From contig CM077596.1 in NCBI GenBank assembly GCA_039654915.1, positions 55,178,501-55,242,500 of the forward strand: a DNA stretch of 64,000 bases. The letters run 5' to 3'. Positions within the stretch are counted from its first letter, which is position 1, and every line of letters begins with the position of its first letter. Made by a program: the position numbers and the translations under genes. A model generated the notes under the pieces. That model was not told the DNA's origin. It saw only the letters and a list, made by a program, of their open reading frames with translations, and did not search any database. This DNA comes from Aquilaria yunnanensis. Its lineage: Eukaryota > Streptophyta > Magnoliopsida > Malvales > Thymelaeaceae. This document shows positions 1 through 11,818 of the stretch, one piece after another.

Positions 1-1860
1 CAAAACCTATCATTCGAACACCTCAATGTAGCTATGTTCCTTCCTTTAATAAGTTGTTCTAAAGTATGTGAGTTAACTTGTATGTTTCTTAAAACCTATA
101 GAAATATGAGATAGAATTTACAGTTTGGTGAGTGTAGTTGGGGTTGGTGTCCTCTAACAATGTTAGGGAGCTGGGATTATATTTGTAGAATTAACACTTA
201 AAATATTCATACTCATTTTTTATTTTTGTTATTTTTCTCATATGTGTTTTGATAGCCTGACACACCATAGTAAATCTGTTTTTTTTTCTTCCATACATAT
301 TCTTCTCACTTTCCAATCCAATTTTTTATAAACAGTGTATAAAGATAAAATTTTGTATTACCTCATGCTATTGTCTAAAATATGCTGAAAATTTTGTTAA
401 TTGTTAAAATTTTTTATAATATCTTGCATAATTATCTTAACCTAGATATTCTATAATTCCCTATCTAATTTTTGTTCTATTACTACTATGAACTATATAA
501 AAATTTAAATAATATATAGTATTAGTAGAATATTGTATTGATTTTGAATATGATTTCTTACCAATTTATTTGATAACACATGATTATTAATTATATGGTA
601 ATATATTTTTATTTAAACTATTGTATATACTATCAAGACACATATTACTACCACTTTATTTTACTTATAAAGTGTTCGTATTGGTGAATAACATTTTACC
701 TATTATTTTATTTAAAATTGTCATTGCATTGTTAATTATTTCTAACTTTTTTCATTCTCATGGTGATACTGAGTATTTAAATTATTTTTTTATATCTATA
801 TATTTTTTATTTTAAATTCAACCATATTTTCTCCATAATTTAATCCCGAGACAACACCGAGTATTTTCTCCATATATATATATATATATAAAGCAGGATA
901 ATCTCTATGGAGAGTTTGGTCTTTTCCTTAATTGGCACCTTCCCTCATTGCCATGTGTTCATTGTTTGAAAATTTTTTTAAATGAACTATGTACTGTCGG
1001 ATGAAAACTTGACATCCAAAATTAATCTTCATTAAAACTAGTAGAATTTTTAACACCTTTAAATATGAAACCTTTTACTATAGCCTAATTCAAACCTTTT
1101 TTTTTTTTTAACTTGGAGCCGAAATCAGCTTTGGAGAAAAAAAAATCAGTTACCAACTTTGGAGCAATTACTTATTAAACTCATAATCCATGTCCAATTC
1201 TTACTTTTTTTTTTTTTTGAAAATTCAACTTTCTCTTTTCTAACTTACTTTCATATAAAATTGGAATGTTCCAAATTCTGGAATAATTGTAACTATTATA
1301 TACACTTGGCGTTGCCACAAAATTCAAGAAAGGCCAAGTGAAAAAGATCAACGATTTCTTAACATTATTGAAATTCTTGTAAAATCTTAGAACTGTAAAT
1401 TAATGAATTAGAAATGCAAGTTCATAAGGTCTAGAGTCATATCAATTTATACAAAAACACCTAATAATATATTGTAAAGTCTTGTCAATACATTACAGTG
1501 CTAGTTGTGTAATTAAGTTGATGATTACTCAGTGACTATCGAGAGATGTTCAGAATTAATTTTTATCGGGTTTAAATTGGCAGGGCTGATAGAGCTACAA
1601 TAACAAATAGAAGTTTCATATTAAAATCTACTTAATTCTATCATAAAAATGCTAAAATGTATTGTACTTGCCAGAAGAGTGAAGATTAGTTGCATTCATT
1701 GGGGAAGAATTTGATAAATGATAAATGGGATGATGTCGGAACTCTAACTTGTAAATTCATGTTCACATCTAATTAATTTGGAAGCACACATATTTTTACG
1801 AATAGATTCTAATTTATATATGTGAATAGTATTTTTGTAGCCTAAATCTCCTAATCTAAT
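1..1860. other. AT-rich intergenic DNA, no gene seen
   Basis: The longest open frames here are short, rich in Phe, Leu and Ile, and match no family I recognise. There is a short (TA)n run near 870-890 and several poly-T tracts. I see no transposon ends or coding exon. Confidence 0.5.
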
Positions 1861-2108
1861 AGTATGATGGCGTGAGAACAAAAAAAATTGGAATAAACAA
1901 AAATACAATTCAATGTAGTAAGCATTTTATGATTAAAAATAAATTGGGACATGATACGCATATAATTATCACAAAAAAAGAGTAATTAAAGATTTTGAAA
2001 AATATAAAACTTTCATTATGTAATGGTTTATTAACATTAGGCCAAGCTTGCTTAATCTAGGACCCGACTCTACGCAGGTCAAAGATCAAGCCTAGCTTGA
2101 GCTCAAAC
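1861..2108. repeat. First copy of a ~460-bp tandem repeat (left part)
   Basis: This stretch resembles 5736-5990. Both contain, in order, an 'aaaactttcatt' block, 'tttattaacattagg', and a stretch rich in 'aggtcaag' and 'agctca'. The first copy is split at 2108/5514 by the solo LTR at 2109-5508 and continues to about 5735, where the second copy begins. The copies are clearly diverged, so the duplication is older than the LTR insertion. Confidence 0.55.
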
Positions 2109-5100
2109 TGTAACGCCCCCAATTTTATGAACCTTAATTTTAAAAGATATCTTAAAGCATTTAATTAAAAATAATTTAAGAAATATGAGGTAAAACATTT
2201 TATTTTAAATTATTTTCCAAACAATAAGAGTATTAAACGAAATCAGAGTAGTTAAGTGATAATCCCAGGAAAAATAATATGCAGATAATGTGCCAATTTA
2301 AGCAAACCATATGTTTCTTTAGAAATCGAATAACACAAAGTTGAAACCCAGTCCCAACCAGTTCTACTTTTGAGGGGCTACAACGTACCCTCACTCAGTC
2401 TACTCCATATCTTGAACCTCATTATATGGTTCAGTATACTCTGTCTCCTCATAGTACTCATCTAAGAAAAACATGTTAGAATCAGGGGTGAGCACAACTT
2501 GCTCAGTAAGAGGGAAGTATCAGGCCCATCATGTGGGTCATAATATTGTCGTAACAAACAACAACAAATAATAAACTTTAAGTTATAGCAATTTAATTAA
2601 AGAACAATTCCATATATCATCATAACAACAATATCAAAGTCCTAATAGCATGCTTGAACTATCATGCATATGGATAATTCCTTTTACCGATTAAATCATA
2701 TCTTATTGATCGATCATTTAATCCAATACTTAAATGTCATCGGACGAACTTAGGGTGGTAAGTGTGTACATCACCCACTCTTGGGATAACTCTTAGGCAG
2801 TGCCATTAGGGATGCCACCAAGCCAGAGCCTCTCAGGATACTTACGCTGAGATAGAGCTTCTCGTGATACCAACCATAAGCATGGTCCCACACCAACTAT
2901 TGTCTGGCAGCGCACAAATTATATCTCCATACTCCGTGTCAATATCGGGTCATGACTAGGGACGATTAGCTGCCACCCTAACATGTCTATCAGGTTCGAA
3001 TCGTCCGTTTTGAACCTCTCGTCTAAATTTACGGCTTGTCAGGTCATGCAGATATGGTTCATCACCAACCATGCATGCCTCGTGTTTTATCTTACTCCTC
3101 GAATCTTTTACTTAATGCAATCTTGTGTATGACAAACATCAATCATATGCAACAACCAATTAATGCATGACTGTAGCTCATTTTATTTTAGCTCTTTTTA
3201 GTAGAGTGTCATGAATTTAGTGCATCCTATTTCTTTTATCGTGTTATCTTAGCTTAGTGTTACATGATGTCATGACAATCAATGATATCTTTTTAAGTGT
3301 ATTTGTGACAAATGTTCATCTCATTTCTCGTGAATTCTTTCTAAATTAGTCATTTAGCATTTATGCTACTAATTCTTTATCTATATTTATTACGGCCCTA
3401 ACATACCACTAACAGTTGCTTTCAATCTCATCATGTTACTAGCGAGCTTGTCAGCCCTAAACATAGTACTAGCGGTGTTTGTCTCGCCGGCCCTAAACAT
3501 GATACTAACAAGTTTATTTAGGCGGTCCTAACATATTTCTAATTTAATTTTTGTTACAAGCGGTCCTAGTATGATACTAGCACCAAACATATATCATACA
3601 TCACATTATTACAACCATGCAACCAACCAACCAAAATTATATCTCAATGGAAGAGAACTAAAATAAAATAAAATAAAATTCTAGGAAAACTAATTAATTA
3701 TCCAACCTATATTGCCCATGCATTTAAAGATTTTGTTTAGCCTAATTGTTTATTTAGAATTTATTATTTGGGTTGATGCTTATTTTGGGCCTAAGAGGGC
3801 CCACGAGAACTAACCCATTCTTCCCCCTTGCCTAGTATGGAATAATATGGCGAAACGAGGCGATTTCTTAAGACGGTCCTACAAAATGTTAGTAAGGTAG
3901 AAAATTAGAAAAATGCTAAGATTTAGAAATTTTCCTAAATGGTACTTAGAAGGTTCATGCTCTTGGCATCTAGGCCGAAATTTTACCTAGTAAGCAAAAA
4001 GGGTCTCGGGGCGTCTCCGGTGGCCTCGTGCCTACTCGGGATCGTGTTAGGAGCCTTCTTGATATTGATCCTAAAAATTACAGTGGCTACACACTAAGTT
4101 ATATGCTCATTTAATGGCTGTAAAAACTGATCTTGAAAGGAAATTTTTTTTATTTTGGTTACCGATGTGTTTTTGGGATCTCTGGCTCTCCGGGAGTCCA
4201 AAGAAGCGCCAAACCTTCAAGTAAGGATTTTATAACCCTTTGTAACAACATGGACAGCAAAGATAAGATAAATTGTTAGGGCTGTAAGATTTGAAATTGG
4301 CAGCCAAAAGAATTTTAAAAAAGCTACGGTAGCTTACTAGGGTTTAGGAGGAAGTATGAACCCGATTGCACTGGAAACGAGTGCAAAAATCCAAACTTGG
4401 ATTAACAATGATCTACCACGAATTTACAGCAAGAATATAAGGCCTTTAGGTGCTGGAAAAAAAATTAAAAGAGGGATATAGAGGGATTTAGACTTACACA
4501 AATAAATTTGGAATCGTCGATACGCGTGGGATCAAATTTTGGTGTCTGGAGGGGGTTTTCATTCAACTTAATGAAGCTAGGCAAGATTAGGTAAAAATTA
4601 TTGTTCTAAAAATCTAGAATAAAAAGTAATCATAGCGTAAAAGGTTGTACTTACACCGTTGTGATAGAGGAATAAGTGAGACAATAACCAGCGAGGAAAG
4701 GACCAAGGATAGTGGGCTGCCTTTTTCCCAAAATCTGATTTTTTTGCTTTCTTGTGGTGGTGAGTTGTTGAAGGAGGAGAGAACAAGAAGCGGCAGTTGA
4801 TTGTGAAAAGAAAAGATAGGTCTAGTTTCTAAACCAATTCGGACACTTGGTCACATAGAAACAAGGAATAGAAAAAAAAAACAAAATGGTAAGAAAAGGA
4901 GTTATAGAAACGTATTAGTGCATGGGGTTTAATTAAGGAAAAATGGAGACAATGAGATAATTATTTTTTTTTTCTAAATACTCCAGCAAGTGTTGCGGCT
5001 GGATAGTTTGATAAGAAAAAAAAAATTAGGGTTAGGGGAAAAAAAAATTAGCTTATGTAGCGGTAACACGAATCCGGTTTAAACCCTACAAGTGTATAGG

Positions 5101-5508
5101 CTAAATTTTTTAAAACCTAAGCAAATGAATTTAGAAATGAGTGAGGTAAATTTATTTTGACTCATTTTTGTGAGAAGAATCCAATGGTGCTCCTAGATTT
5201 TTCATCCGATGCTCAGTTAGAAATGACAAAAATGACCATAGCCTAAAGAAAATGACTTTGAGTTTCCGGTTTGGAATTTGACTTAATAACTACTAAATGA
5301 ATTATCTAAGGATCAAGATTCTTAATTTTATATTGATTTTCTAAATTGGTAGGTAAAATTAAAAAAATACCCTTGAGGACAAAATGTTAATTAATTTATT
5401 TTTATTTATTTACTTATTATTATTATTTATTATTTTTTTAATTTTATTTATTTATTTATTTAGGGTAATTTGGTAATTTTATTTTACTTAATTTCTAGGG
5501 TTATTACA
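2109..5508 (-). mobile_element. Solo LTR of a Ty3/gypsy-type retrotransposon
   Basis: A 3.4-kb element begins TGTAACGCCCCC and ends GGGTTATTACA, giving the TG...CA ends of an LTR with short inverted termini. It is flanked by a perfect 5-bp target duplication, CAAAC, at 2104-2108 and 5509-5513. No gag, protease, RT or integrase remnant lies inside. The minus orientation (start TGTAATAACCC at 5508) is inferred from resemblance to plant gypsy LTR starts and from an acceptor-like 'tttcttag' before an exon-like block (minus strand, about 2470-2400), an arrangement also seen in the LTR at 54692-57239. A long TRIM or LARD is less likely because no internal LTR pair is visible. Confidence 0.75.
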
Positions 5509-5510
5509 CA

Positions 5511-5581
5511 AACCAATTGATGCAATCAAGGAATGAGCTTCAACTAAGGTTAAGCTCATTCCTTGATTGCATCAATTGGTT
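5511..5581. repeat. Perfect 30-bp inverted repeat with 11-nt loop
   Basis: The arms at 5511-5540 and 5552-5581 are exact reverse complements, separated by an 11-nt loop (5541-5551). The left arm starts inside the 3' target duplication of the adjacent LTR. In the second tandem copy (about 5960-5995) only the right-arm sequence has a diverged counterpart, so the left arm looks like a later templated inversion. Confidence 0.9.
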
Positions 5582-5735
5582 TAAGACTCCTCCTCATCAA
5601 CCCATGTCTAGTTAAGTTGAGCTTAGTTGGAGTCGATTTGGCCAACATATCTTTGATCTGGCCTACCTATAAATCACTATAGTCATATTATATCCACTAC
5701 CTTTACCAGGTTATGAAACCCGATATTGCCACTTC

Positions 5736-6110
5736 AACAAAAAAAAATTAGAATAGAAAATACTGTAATAATAGAGAAGAATATAATTCAACATGGCAAA
5801 CATTAATAATTGAAAATACATGTACCTATGTCATATACGATGATCGCAAAAATAAACGAAAAAACTTTCATTGTGTATTGATTTATTAACATTAGGGCAA
5901 ATTTATTAGCCTAGGACTCAACTTTGTCTGACTCAAGGTCAAGTGTAGCTTAGGCTCACTTGAGGTCAAGCCCATCCTATGATTGTTTTAGTCAATTTGG
6001 GCATTTTCTAACTTGGTTTGCCTATAAAACATTATAATTGTACTTTTTCCACTACTGACACTAAGCTGTGTAATTTCCATGTGAAGCACTGATGCATAAT
6101 AATGGGTAAG
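5736..6110. repeat. Second copy of the ~460-bp tandem repeat
   Basis: This is a diverged second copy of the unit whose first copy is split between 1861-2108 and 5514-5735. Shared blocks include 'tttattaacattagg' and a 'gcctataaa' segment (5667-5675 and 6020-6029). No coding sequence is visible. Confidence 0.5.
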
Positions 6111-6457
6111 AAAATGTTTTCATCCCATCTATCTCTTTAAATAATACTCTCTTTGTCCCACTTTCTTTGCTCCATTTGACTTTTTTTACTGGTGTGGCAA
6201 CGTCGGGTTTTCTGGGGTCGCCACCAATCGGTTTCACCTAGGTCGATTGGTCACCTAAAATATGGTCTGCGAGAGTTCGGGGGTTCGGGAGTACGGTTAC
6301 GTTAAAACAACTTTGTTAAAACGCCCAAAAATTGGCACCTTAGTTGATTTTAATTTTGTTTTACTTTGCTTTTAAAACTTTTCAGTTAATTTAGATATTT
6401 TAACTGAATTAGTCGAAAATGTGGATTTTGGTAATTTATTTGGATAAAATTTGATAC

Positions 6458-6679
6458 TTCCGAACCATGGACTCTGCCGAGTCATTTGGACACGGAAGAT
6501 TTTGATTCCGAACCATGGACTCTGCCGAGTCATTTGGACACGGAATTTGGTGAAATTTTAAACAATTTTATCCATATTGTAAAAATATGGATTTTTATTT
6601 CTTTATTTAATTTATTTATTAAAAAAAAGTTTGATATTTTCCAAACCGTAGATCCTACCGGATCATCCGGATATGGAAA
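6458..6679. repeat. Three copies of a ~40-bp hairpin motif in the LTR
   Basis: Copies lie at 6458-6497, 6506-6545 (identical over 40 bp) and 6638-6679 (diverged). Each folds with an outer stem TTCCG/CGGAA (TTTCC/GGAAA in the third), a middle CCA/TGG (CCG/CGG in the third) and an inner stem GACTC/GAGTC (GATCC/GGATC in the third) around a 4-nt loop. Changes in the third copy keep the pairs complementary. Confidence 0.75.
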
Positions 6680-7589
6680 TTGATTTAATTTATTATAATT
6701 ATTTAATTCTTATTATTATGGAATTAATTTTTAAATGGTAATTCTTTTTGTTTATGAATGATTTTTAAATCTAACTAAAAATTTATTTTCATATTTTTAC
6801 TTCTTTTTTACTTTCTTTCTTTTTTTTTTCTTTTTTTTTAATTTTCTTTTAATTTCTTTTTTTTTTCTTCTTTCTTATTCTTTTCTTTCTTTCTTTTCTT
6901 TTTTTTTCTTTTTTTTTTCTTTTATCTTTCTTTTATTTTTCTTATCTGATTTTTTCTTGTTTAATGAAGGATATTTATTATTTAAAGAATTACTCAATTT
7001 ATAAAAGAATTAAAAAAAAATAATAATTAATTTTTATTTAATAAGAAGTTAATTTAAAAGAATTAAAGAGTTTAAAAATAAAAATTTTGATCATGGTACG
7101 GGGCGTTGTTACTCAGCCAGACCCTCTTCACCAGGTGAAGCAGCTCAAAAGCGGGCACGAGACAGTTTCCAGCCAATATACCATGAACTAAAATTTCTTT
7201 ATTTTTTATTTTTATTATATTTTTTTTATAAAAGATTAACCAAAAGTAATTGTTTTATTAAGAGAGTCAAAAATTTATATGTATATTTTAAACAAAAGAA
7301 GAAAAGTTTTGATATTTATTTAATTTATTTTGGAATAAAAGATTATTTAACCAAAAACTTATATGTATTTTAAAACAAAAGTTTTGATATTTTTATTTTT
7401 ATATTCTTCTTTGTTTGATGAAATATTTTTTTTTTAATTTTAATTTATATTTCTGAAAATATATCTAATCAATAAGTCAAAAATATTTAAGAGAAAATTC
7501 AATTATTTTTGTTTTATTTTGTATTATTTTGAAATTATTTGATTAAGATTTTTATAAAGGAAACAAAAAGTTATATCTTTTAATAAGTA

Positions 7590-8045
7590 AAATATAACTG
7601 AATAAAATATTAACCCAAAATTTTTATTCTTTTCATTCTAAAAAAAATTATATTTTAAAAGAAATAAATAAAATATTACTGAAAAATATTAACTCAAAAT
7701 TTACTCTTTTTATTCTTTTTATTAATAAAGAAAACTAAAAAAATTTATATTTTAAAAGAAATAAATAAAATATTACTGAAAAATATTAACCCAAAATTTA
7801 CTCTTTTTATTCTTTTTAATAAAGAAAACTAAAAAAAAGTTATATTTTATTATTTTAAAAGAAATAAATTTTACTGAAAAATATTAACCCAAAAAAAAAA
7901 TTACTTTTTTTATTCTTTTTACTAAAAAAAGTTATATTTTATTATTTTAAAAGAAATAAATAAAATATTACTGAAAAATATTAACCCAAAAATTTTACGC
8001 TTTTTATTCTTTTTATTAATAAAGAAAACTAAAAAAAATTATATA
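7590..8045. repeat. Tandem array of ~95-bp AT-rich units in the LTR
   Basis: About five imperfect units recur near 7610, 7690, 7785, 7880 and 7978, each with 'tattaacccaaaa' followed by 'tttttattctttt', 'gaaaactaaaaaa' and 'aaagaaataaa'. It lies wholly inside the LTR at 6193-9969. Confidence 0.8.
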
Positions 8046-8130
8046 TTAATAGATAATTAATATATTAGTCTAAAGTTTTTTTTATTTTTTATAAACAAAA
8101 AATTTATTTATATATTTTATTTAAAAATAT

Positions 8131-8169
8131 TTCCAAGCCATGGATCCTGGCGGATCATTTGGTCATGAA
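8131..8169. repeat. Fourth hairpin-motif copy in the LTR
   Basis: It is a diverged copy of the 6458-6679 motif, with inner stem GATCC/GGATC around loop TGGC and a shortened outer stem TTC/GAA. It sits about 1.5 kb from the other three. Confidence 0.65.
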
Positions 8170-8962
8170 GTTTTAATTTTTTTTTTATTTCATTAATTAT
8201 TAATTTTAAAGATGTATTAAAAGAATGATTTTATGTTTATTTATTTATTTATTTTATTTTTGAATTATTTCATTATGTTTGTTTATTAAAAGGAATAAAA
8301 ACTTTGTTTCAAAATAAAAAAAAAGTAATTTTTATTAGCCTTTAGAAAATTATTCACATAAAATTCCTTTTTTTATCTTTTAATCATAAAAAAATTCAAT
8401 TAATAAAGTGGGGCTTTTTGGCCATCCACTTTAATAACACAATAATAATAAAAGTTAGCACAATTAATATAGTTAGATTAGTTGGATTAGTTAGTTAATA
8501 ACAATAAAAAAGGTTAGTAAAAGTTAGATTAAATTAATTAACAACAATAATAAAAATTAGCCAAGTTTAATTAAATTAATTGTTAACAACAATAATAAAA
8601 AGTTAGTCAAGTTAATTAAATTAATTAATTAACAACAATAATAAAATTTAGCCAAATTAATTAATTTTTAATTAACCAAGTTGATTAAATTAATTAACAA
8701 TAATAAAAGTTAGTAATAATGCAAAAATTAAAAGGTTAGTAACAATAATAATGTTAAAAGTTAGTTGTTAGTAAGTTAGTTAACAAGTTAATAATAACAA
8801 AAAAAAAGGTTAGTAACAATAACAATAATAAACAAATAAATACACAAGTAAAAAAAATAAAGTTAGTAATTAATTCTGAAAAAAAAACAAAATAAAAAGA
8901 TTAGTGACCAAAATGAAAAGAATTGAAAAGATGAAGTATTAAAGTAGAATTTTACCTAAAGG

Positions 8963-9275
8963 TTGAAATTTTTGAATTTGCTGGGTACAGGCGCGACGCG
9001 AGCGCGAGGGGGGAAAGGGGCTGGCGGCCGGCGGCGGCTGGGCCAGGGGCAGGGGGAACGGCGGGGGTGGCGCGGCGGCATGGGCACGGGGCGGCGAGCG
9101 ACGGCACGGCGGAGACAGCGGCCGGCGAGGGGCGGAGGTCCGAGGAGAAAGAAGGAAAAGGAGGGAAAAGAAAAGGGAACGCGGCGGCGGGCCGGCGGGG
9201 CGACGGCGGCACGGGCACGGCGGAGGCGGGACGGCGGGGCGACGGCGGCACGGGCACGGCGGAGGCGGCGACGGT

Positions 9276-9309
<34 letters not shown>

Positions 9310-9370
9310 GGAACAAGGAAAAAAAAAGTTTTGGCTTTCTGGGGAAGAAGGGAAGAGGGCTGGGGCTAAG
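8963..9370. other. GC-rich island with CGG repeats and (GA)n inside the LTR
   Basis: A sharp GC-rich block in AT-rich surroundings contains a 39-bp near-tandem duplication (from 9193 and 9232) and a (GA)n run at 9279-9306. Long open frames exist on both strands but encode only Arg/Gly/Ala or Pro/Ser repeats, as expected from composition alone, so I do not call a gene. It may be the LTR promoter or leader region on the minus strand. Confidence 0.5.
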
Positions 9371-10244
9371 GGATGTAATTTTATTTTTTTAAAAATGGAG
9401 CTCTGAACTTTTTTCTCTGATTTTCTATATGTTCAGCACTGAATTTGGGGGGGTATTTATAGAAGGAGCTTAGCTGAACTGTGGACGGATAAATTAATAA
9501 AAAATATCAAACTTATCTTTTAAATTGGTAAAATGACAGTTTCAGTCCTTTACGTTACTCCAGCTCTGGATAAGCTTAGAAGCTTCTGATTTTGACAATT
9601 TTAACGTTTTCTGTCAATTTGGGCTAGAAACGTCCGTTTAAGCCCAAAATTGACGCGAAAAATTACCCAAAGCTCCTGAAACTTTCAGAATTTGTCAATT
9701 TTGTCCGAAACTTCTCAATTTTGTCATTTTTACCTCAAACTTTTAATTTTTTTGTCATTTTTTTCTGAAATTTTATTTTTATTCCAAACACATACATATT
9801 CACACATATATTATTTTAAATCAAATCTTCTCAAAATAAAAATATATTTTAAACTAATTAACATAATTAAAATTTTTTAGCAATAATAATAATAATAATA
9901 ATAATTTTTTTAATTAGTTTTTTTTTAAAATTTTTAAAAAAAAAAGCCGGACAAAATTGGGTGTCAACAACTGGTTTAACCTAAATTTATTTATATTATT
10001 ATTTGTTAGAAACAATTTTTTTTAAAAATATATTTAGAAACTATAGGTCTTGATTTATCATTTATAAATAAAATTTTTTCATTTATATGCTAAAGTGTTG
10101 AAAATAAAAAATTATACATTAATTGCTGAAAAGTGAATGATGCACGGAATTTGAGACAAATAGAGTATAGCTTAACATGAATGACATAAACCCATTGAAA
10201 GAGATTTGTCGAGTGATGGATATTCTATCATTCACTATGATATA

Positions 10245-10468
10245 CCCTCGGTCCCATATTCTTTGATACATTTTATTTTGTTTTCTTTACTTATATTTGA
10301 CTTGAATTTACTCATATTATTATTTGATTTAAAAAATGTATTTAGAAATTATAGTTCTTCATTTATCATTTATATATAAACATTTTTCATTTATATAATA
10401 AAATATTAAAGATAAAAAAATTAAATATTAATTGCTATGAATAGCACAAAGAACTTACGACGAAGGGG
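10245..10468. mobile_element. Stowaway-like MITE, intact
   Basis: A 224-bp element has inverted ends CCCTCGGTCCCATA and 'cgacgaaggggta' and flanking TA dinucleotides (10243-10244, 10469-10470). It belongs to the family of the split element at 6147/10165 and the nested pair at 58171-58634. Confidence 0.7.
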
Positions 10469-10470
10469 TA

Positions 10471-11810
10471 TAATAATTTAGAACAAATAATAACAAAAAA
10501 AATTCAAACAAACTTAGATTATATATATAAAAAATCAACTATATTATACTACTATGAAATTTACCAAAAGGTTATGACCATAAAAAATCTAATGGGTGTC
10601 TGAGCTTAGATAAAACTTGGTTAACAGATTTAAAGTTCTCAATGCCATAAAAAAAATAACCTAACTTGTATATAATTAGGCACTCAACCACTTAGATAAA
10701 TAAGTTTAGTATAGCCTAACATAATGCTGAAAATATAGTTTACCTAAATCGACCTAAATCAAAGTTATTAGTTACATGAAGAATGATGATAACTAATAAT
10801 AACACGTTCATTGGAATTTAAGGTAAATAAAATTATTTTTATGAGTTGGTACTAAGCAATGAAAAGGCTTGGGCCAAGATGGGCTGATGGTATTGGGTTT
10901 GATCAACAACATAATAGACTATGCTCAAAATGTCACAAAACTTACACTTGATTAACATTAAAATTGTTGTTGTTGTTATATTGTAATGCTGGTAAATTGG
11001 ATTGGCCCGAATTGGGCAAAAAATAACCTTCAGATATTCAATATTTTAAATTGGTTCAATCTTCTTGAAAATACAATTACCAATTAATTAAAAGCTAGTT
11101 GCTTTGATATTGTTAGTTAGAATAATGATCATGAGTGAAAAAAAAAACACATTTTTTCAGGTGTTCATGAAATTATTTTTGTGAGTTTTTGCTAATTTTA
11201 AGAAAAAAAAATTAAAGGCCTGGTATTAAAATGGGCCTATTTTTTTTTGTTGGATTTGGCAACATATTGTTAAGGGTGTGTACAAGGGCTGTAGTCGGGC
11301 TGATTATTATATTACTATTATGGATAGTCTTTTTAAAATAATAATAATAATAATTTTTAACTTCGCATTGCAAAGAGAATATAAAATATTTTTTTTAAAA
11401 AAATATTGAAAACAAAGTCAAGCACATTATTTAAGATATATCTATAATAAAGCCAATTTTTAAAAAGTTTTAAATTAATTGAATTCAATTACTATTATAT
11501 TTGAATGTATAGGCAAAAGGTGCTGCCACGCGCAACAACAAATGCTAAGCACCATAATACCCACGTAATTTCAAACTTTAAATAATTTTGCAAATAAGGA
11601 CCCTAGGTTTGAAGATGAACAGGGATAATAGTTATTGCGAAAAAAGTTGTTGATTTTGGTTTAAAATTAATGTTATTTAGAAGATAACACTCTATCTACC
11701 AAATAATAGCTTCAAAAAAGTTATAAAGTGAATATTTTATATGAATTTTTTCTCGTATCCAACTTTAAAAAAATAATTAAAATACATAGTTTTTATAATA
11801 AAAAATGCTG
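10471..11810. other. AT-rich intergenic DNA
   Basis: There are poly-A and poly-T runs, (ATA)n near 11340 and no credible coding frame. I saw no element ends with target duplications. Confidence 0.4.
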
Positions 11811-11818
11811 CTCACACC

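Larger units (their letters stand above)
6193..9969 (-). mobile_element. Solo LTR, Ty3/gypsy type (Tat/Ogre-like ends)
   Basis: A 3.8-kb element starts TGTGGCAACGTCGG and ends GGGTGTCAACA, so on the minus strand it runs from TGTTGACACCC to GTTGCCACA. A perfect 5-bp duplication, ACTGG, flanks it (6188-6192 and 9970-9974). It holds no polyprotein remnant. It contains four hairpin motifs, a ~95-bp tandem array, poly-pyrimidine runs (6780-6950) and a GC-rich (GA)n segment (8990-9310). The minus orientation is inferred from the TGTTGACACCC start as I know it from long-LTR plant gypsy elements. Confidence 0.78.
6147..10165. mobile_element. Stowaway-like MITE split by a solo LTR
   Basis: The left half (6147-6192) begins CTCTCTTTGTCCCA after a TA. 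The right half (9970-10165) ends with an inverted terminus reading 'gagacaaatagag' followed by TA. With the LTR (6193-9969) and one ACTGG copy removed, the halves join into an element of about 240 bp that resembles the intact copy at 10245-10468, including the 'tttatcattta' and 'gttgaaaataaaa' blocks. The MITE is therefore older than the LTR. Confidence 0.75.

Noticed and set aside
2980..3010. GGTTCGAATC, a tRNA T-loop-like motif
   Set aside because: No acceptor stem, anticodon arm or D-arm can be placed around it.
8939..9369. Overlapping 100-125 codon open frames on both strands in the GC-rich block
   Set aside because: The peptides are Arg/Gly/Ala or Pro/Ser repeats caused by CGG-rich composition, lie inside a solo LTR and match no domain.
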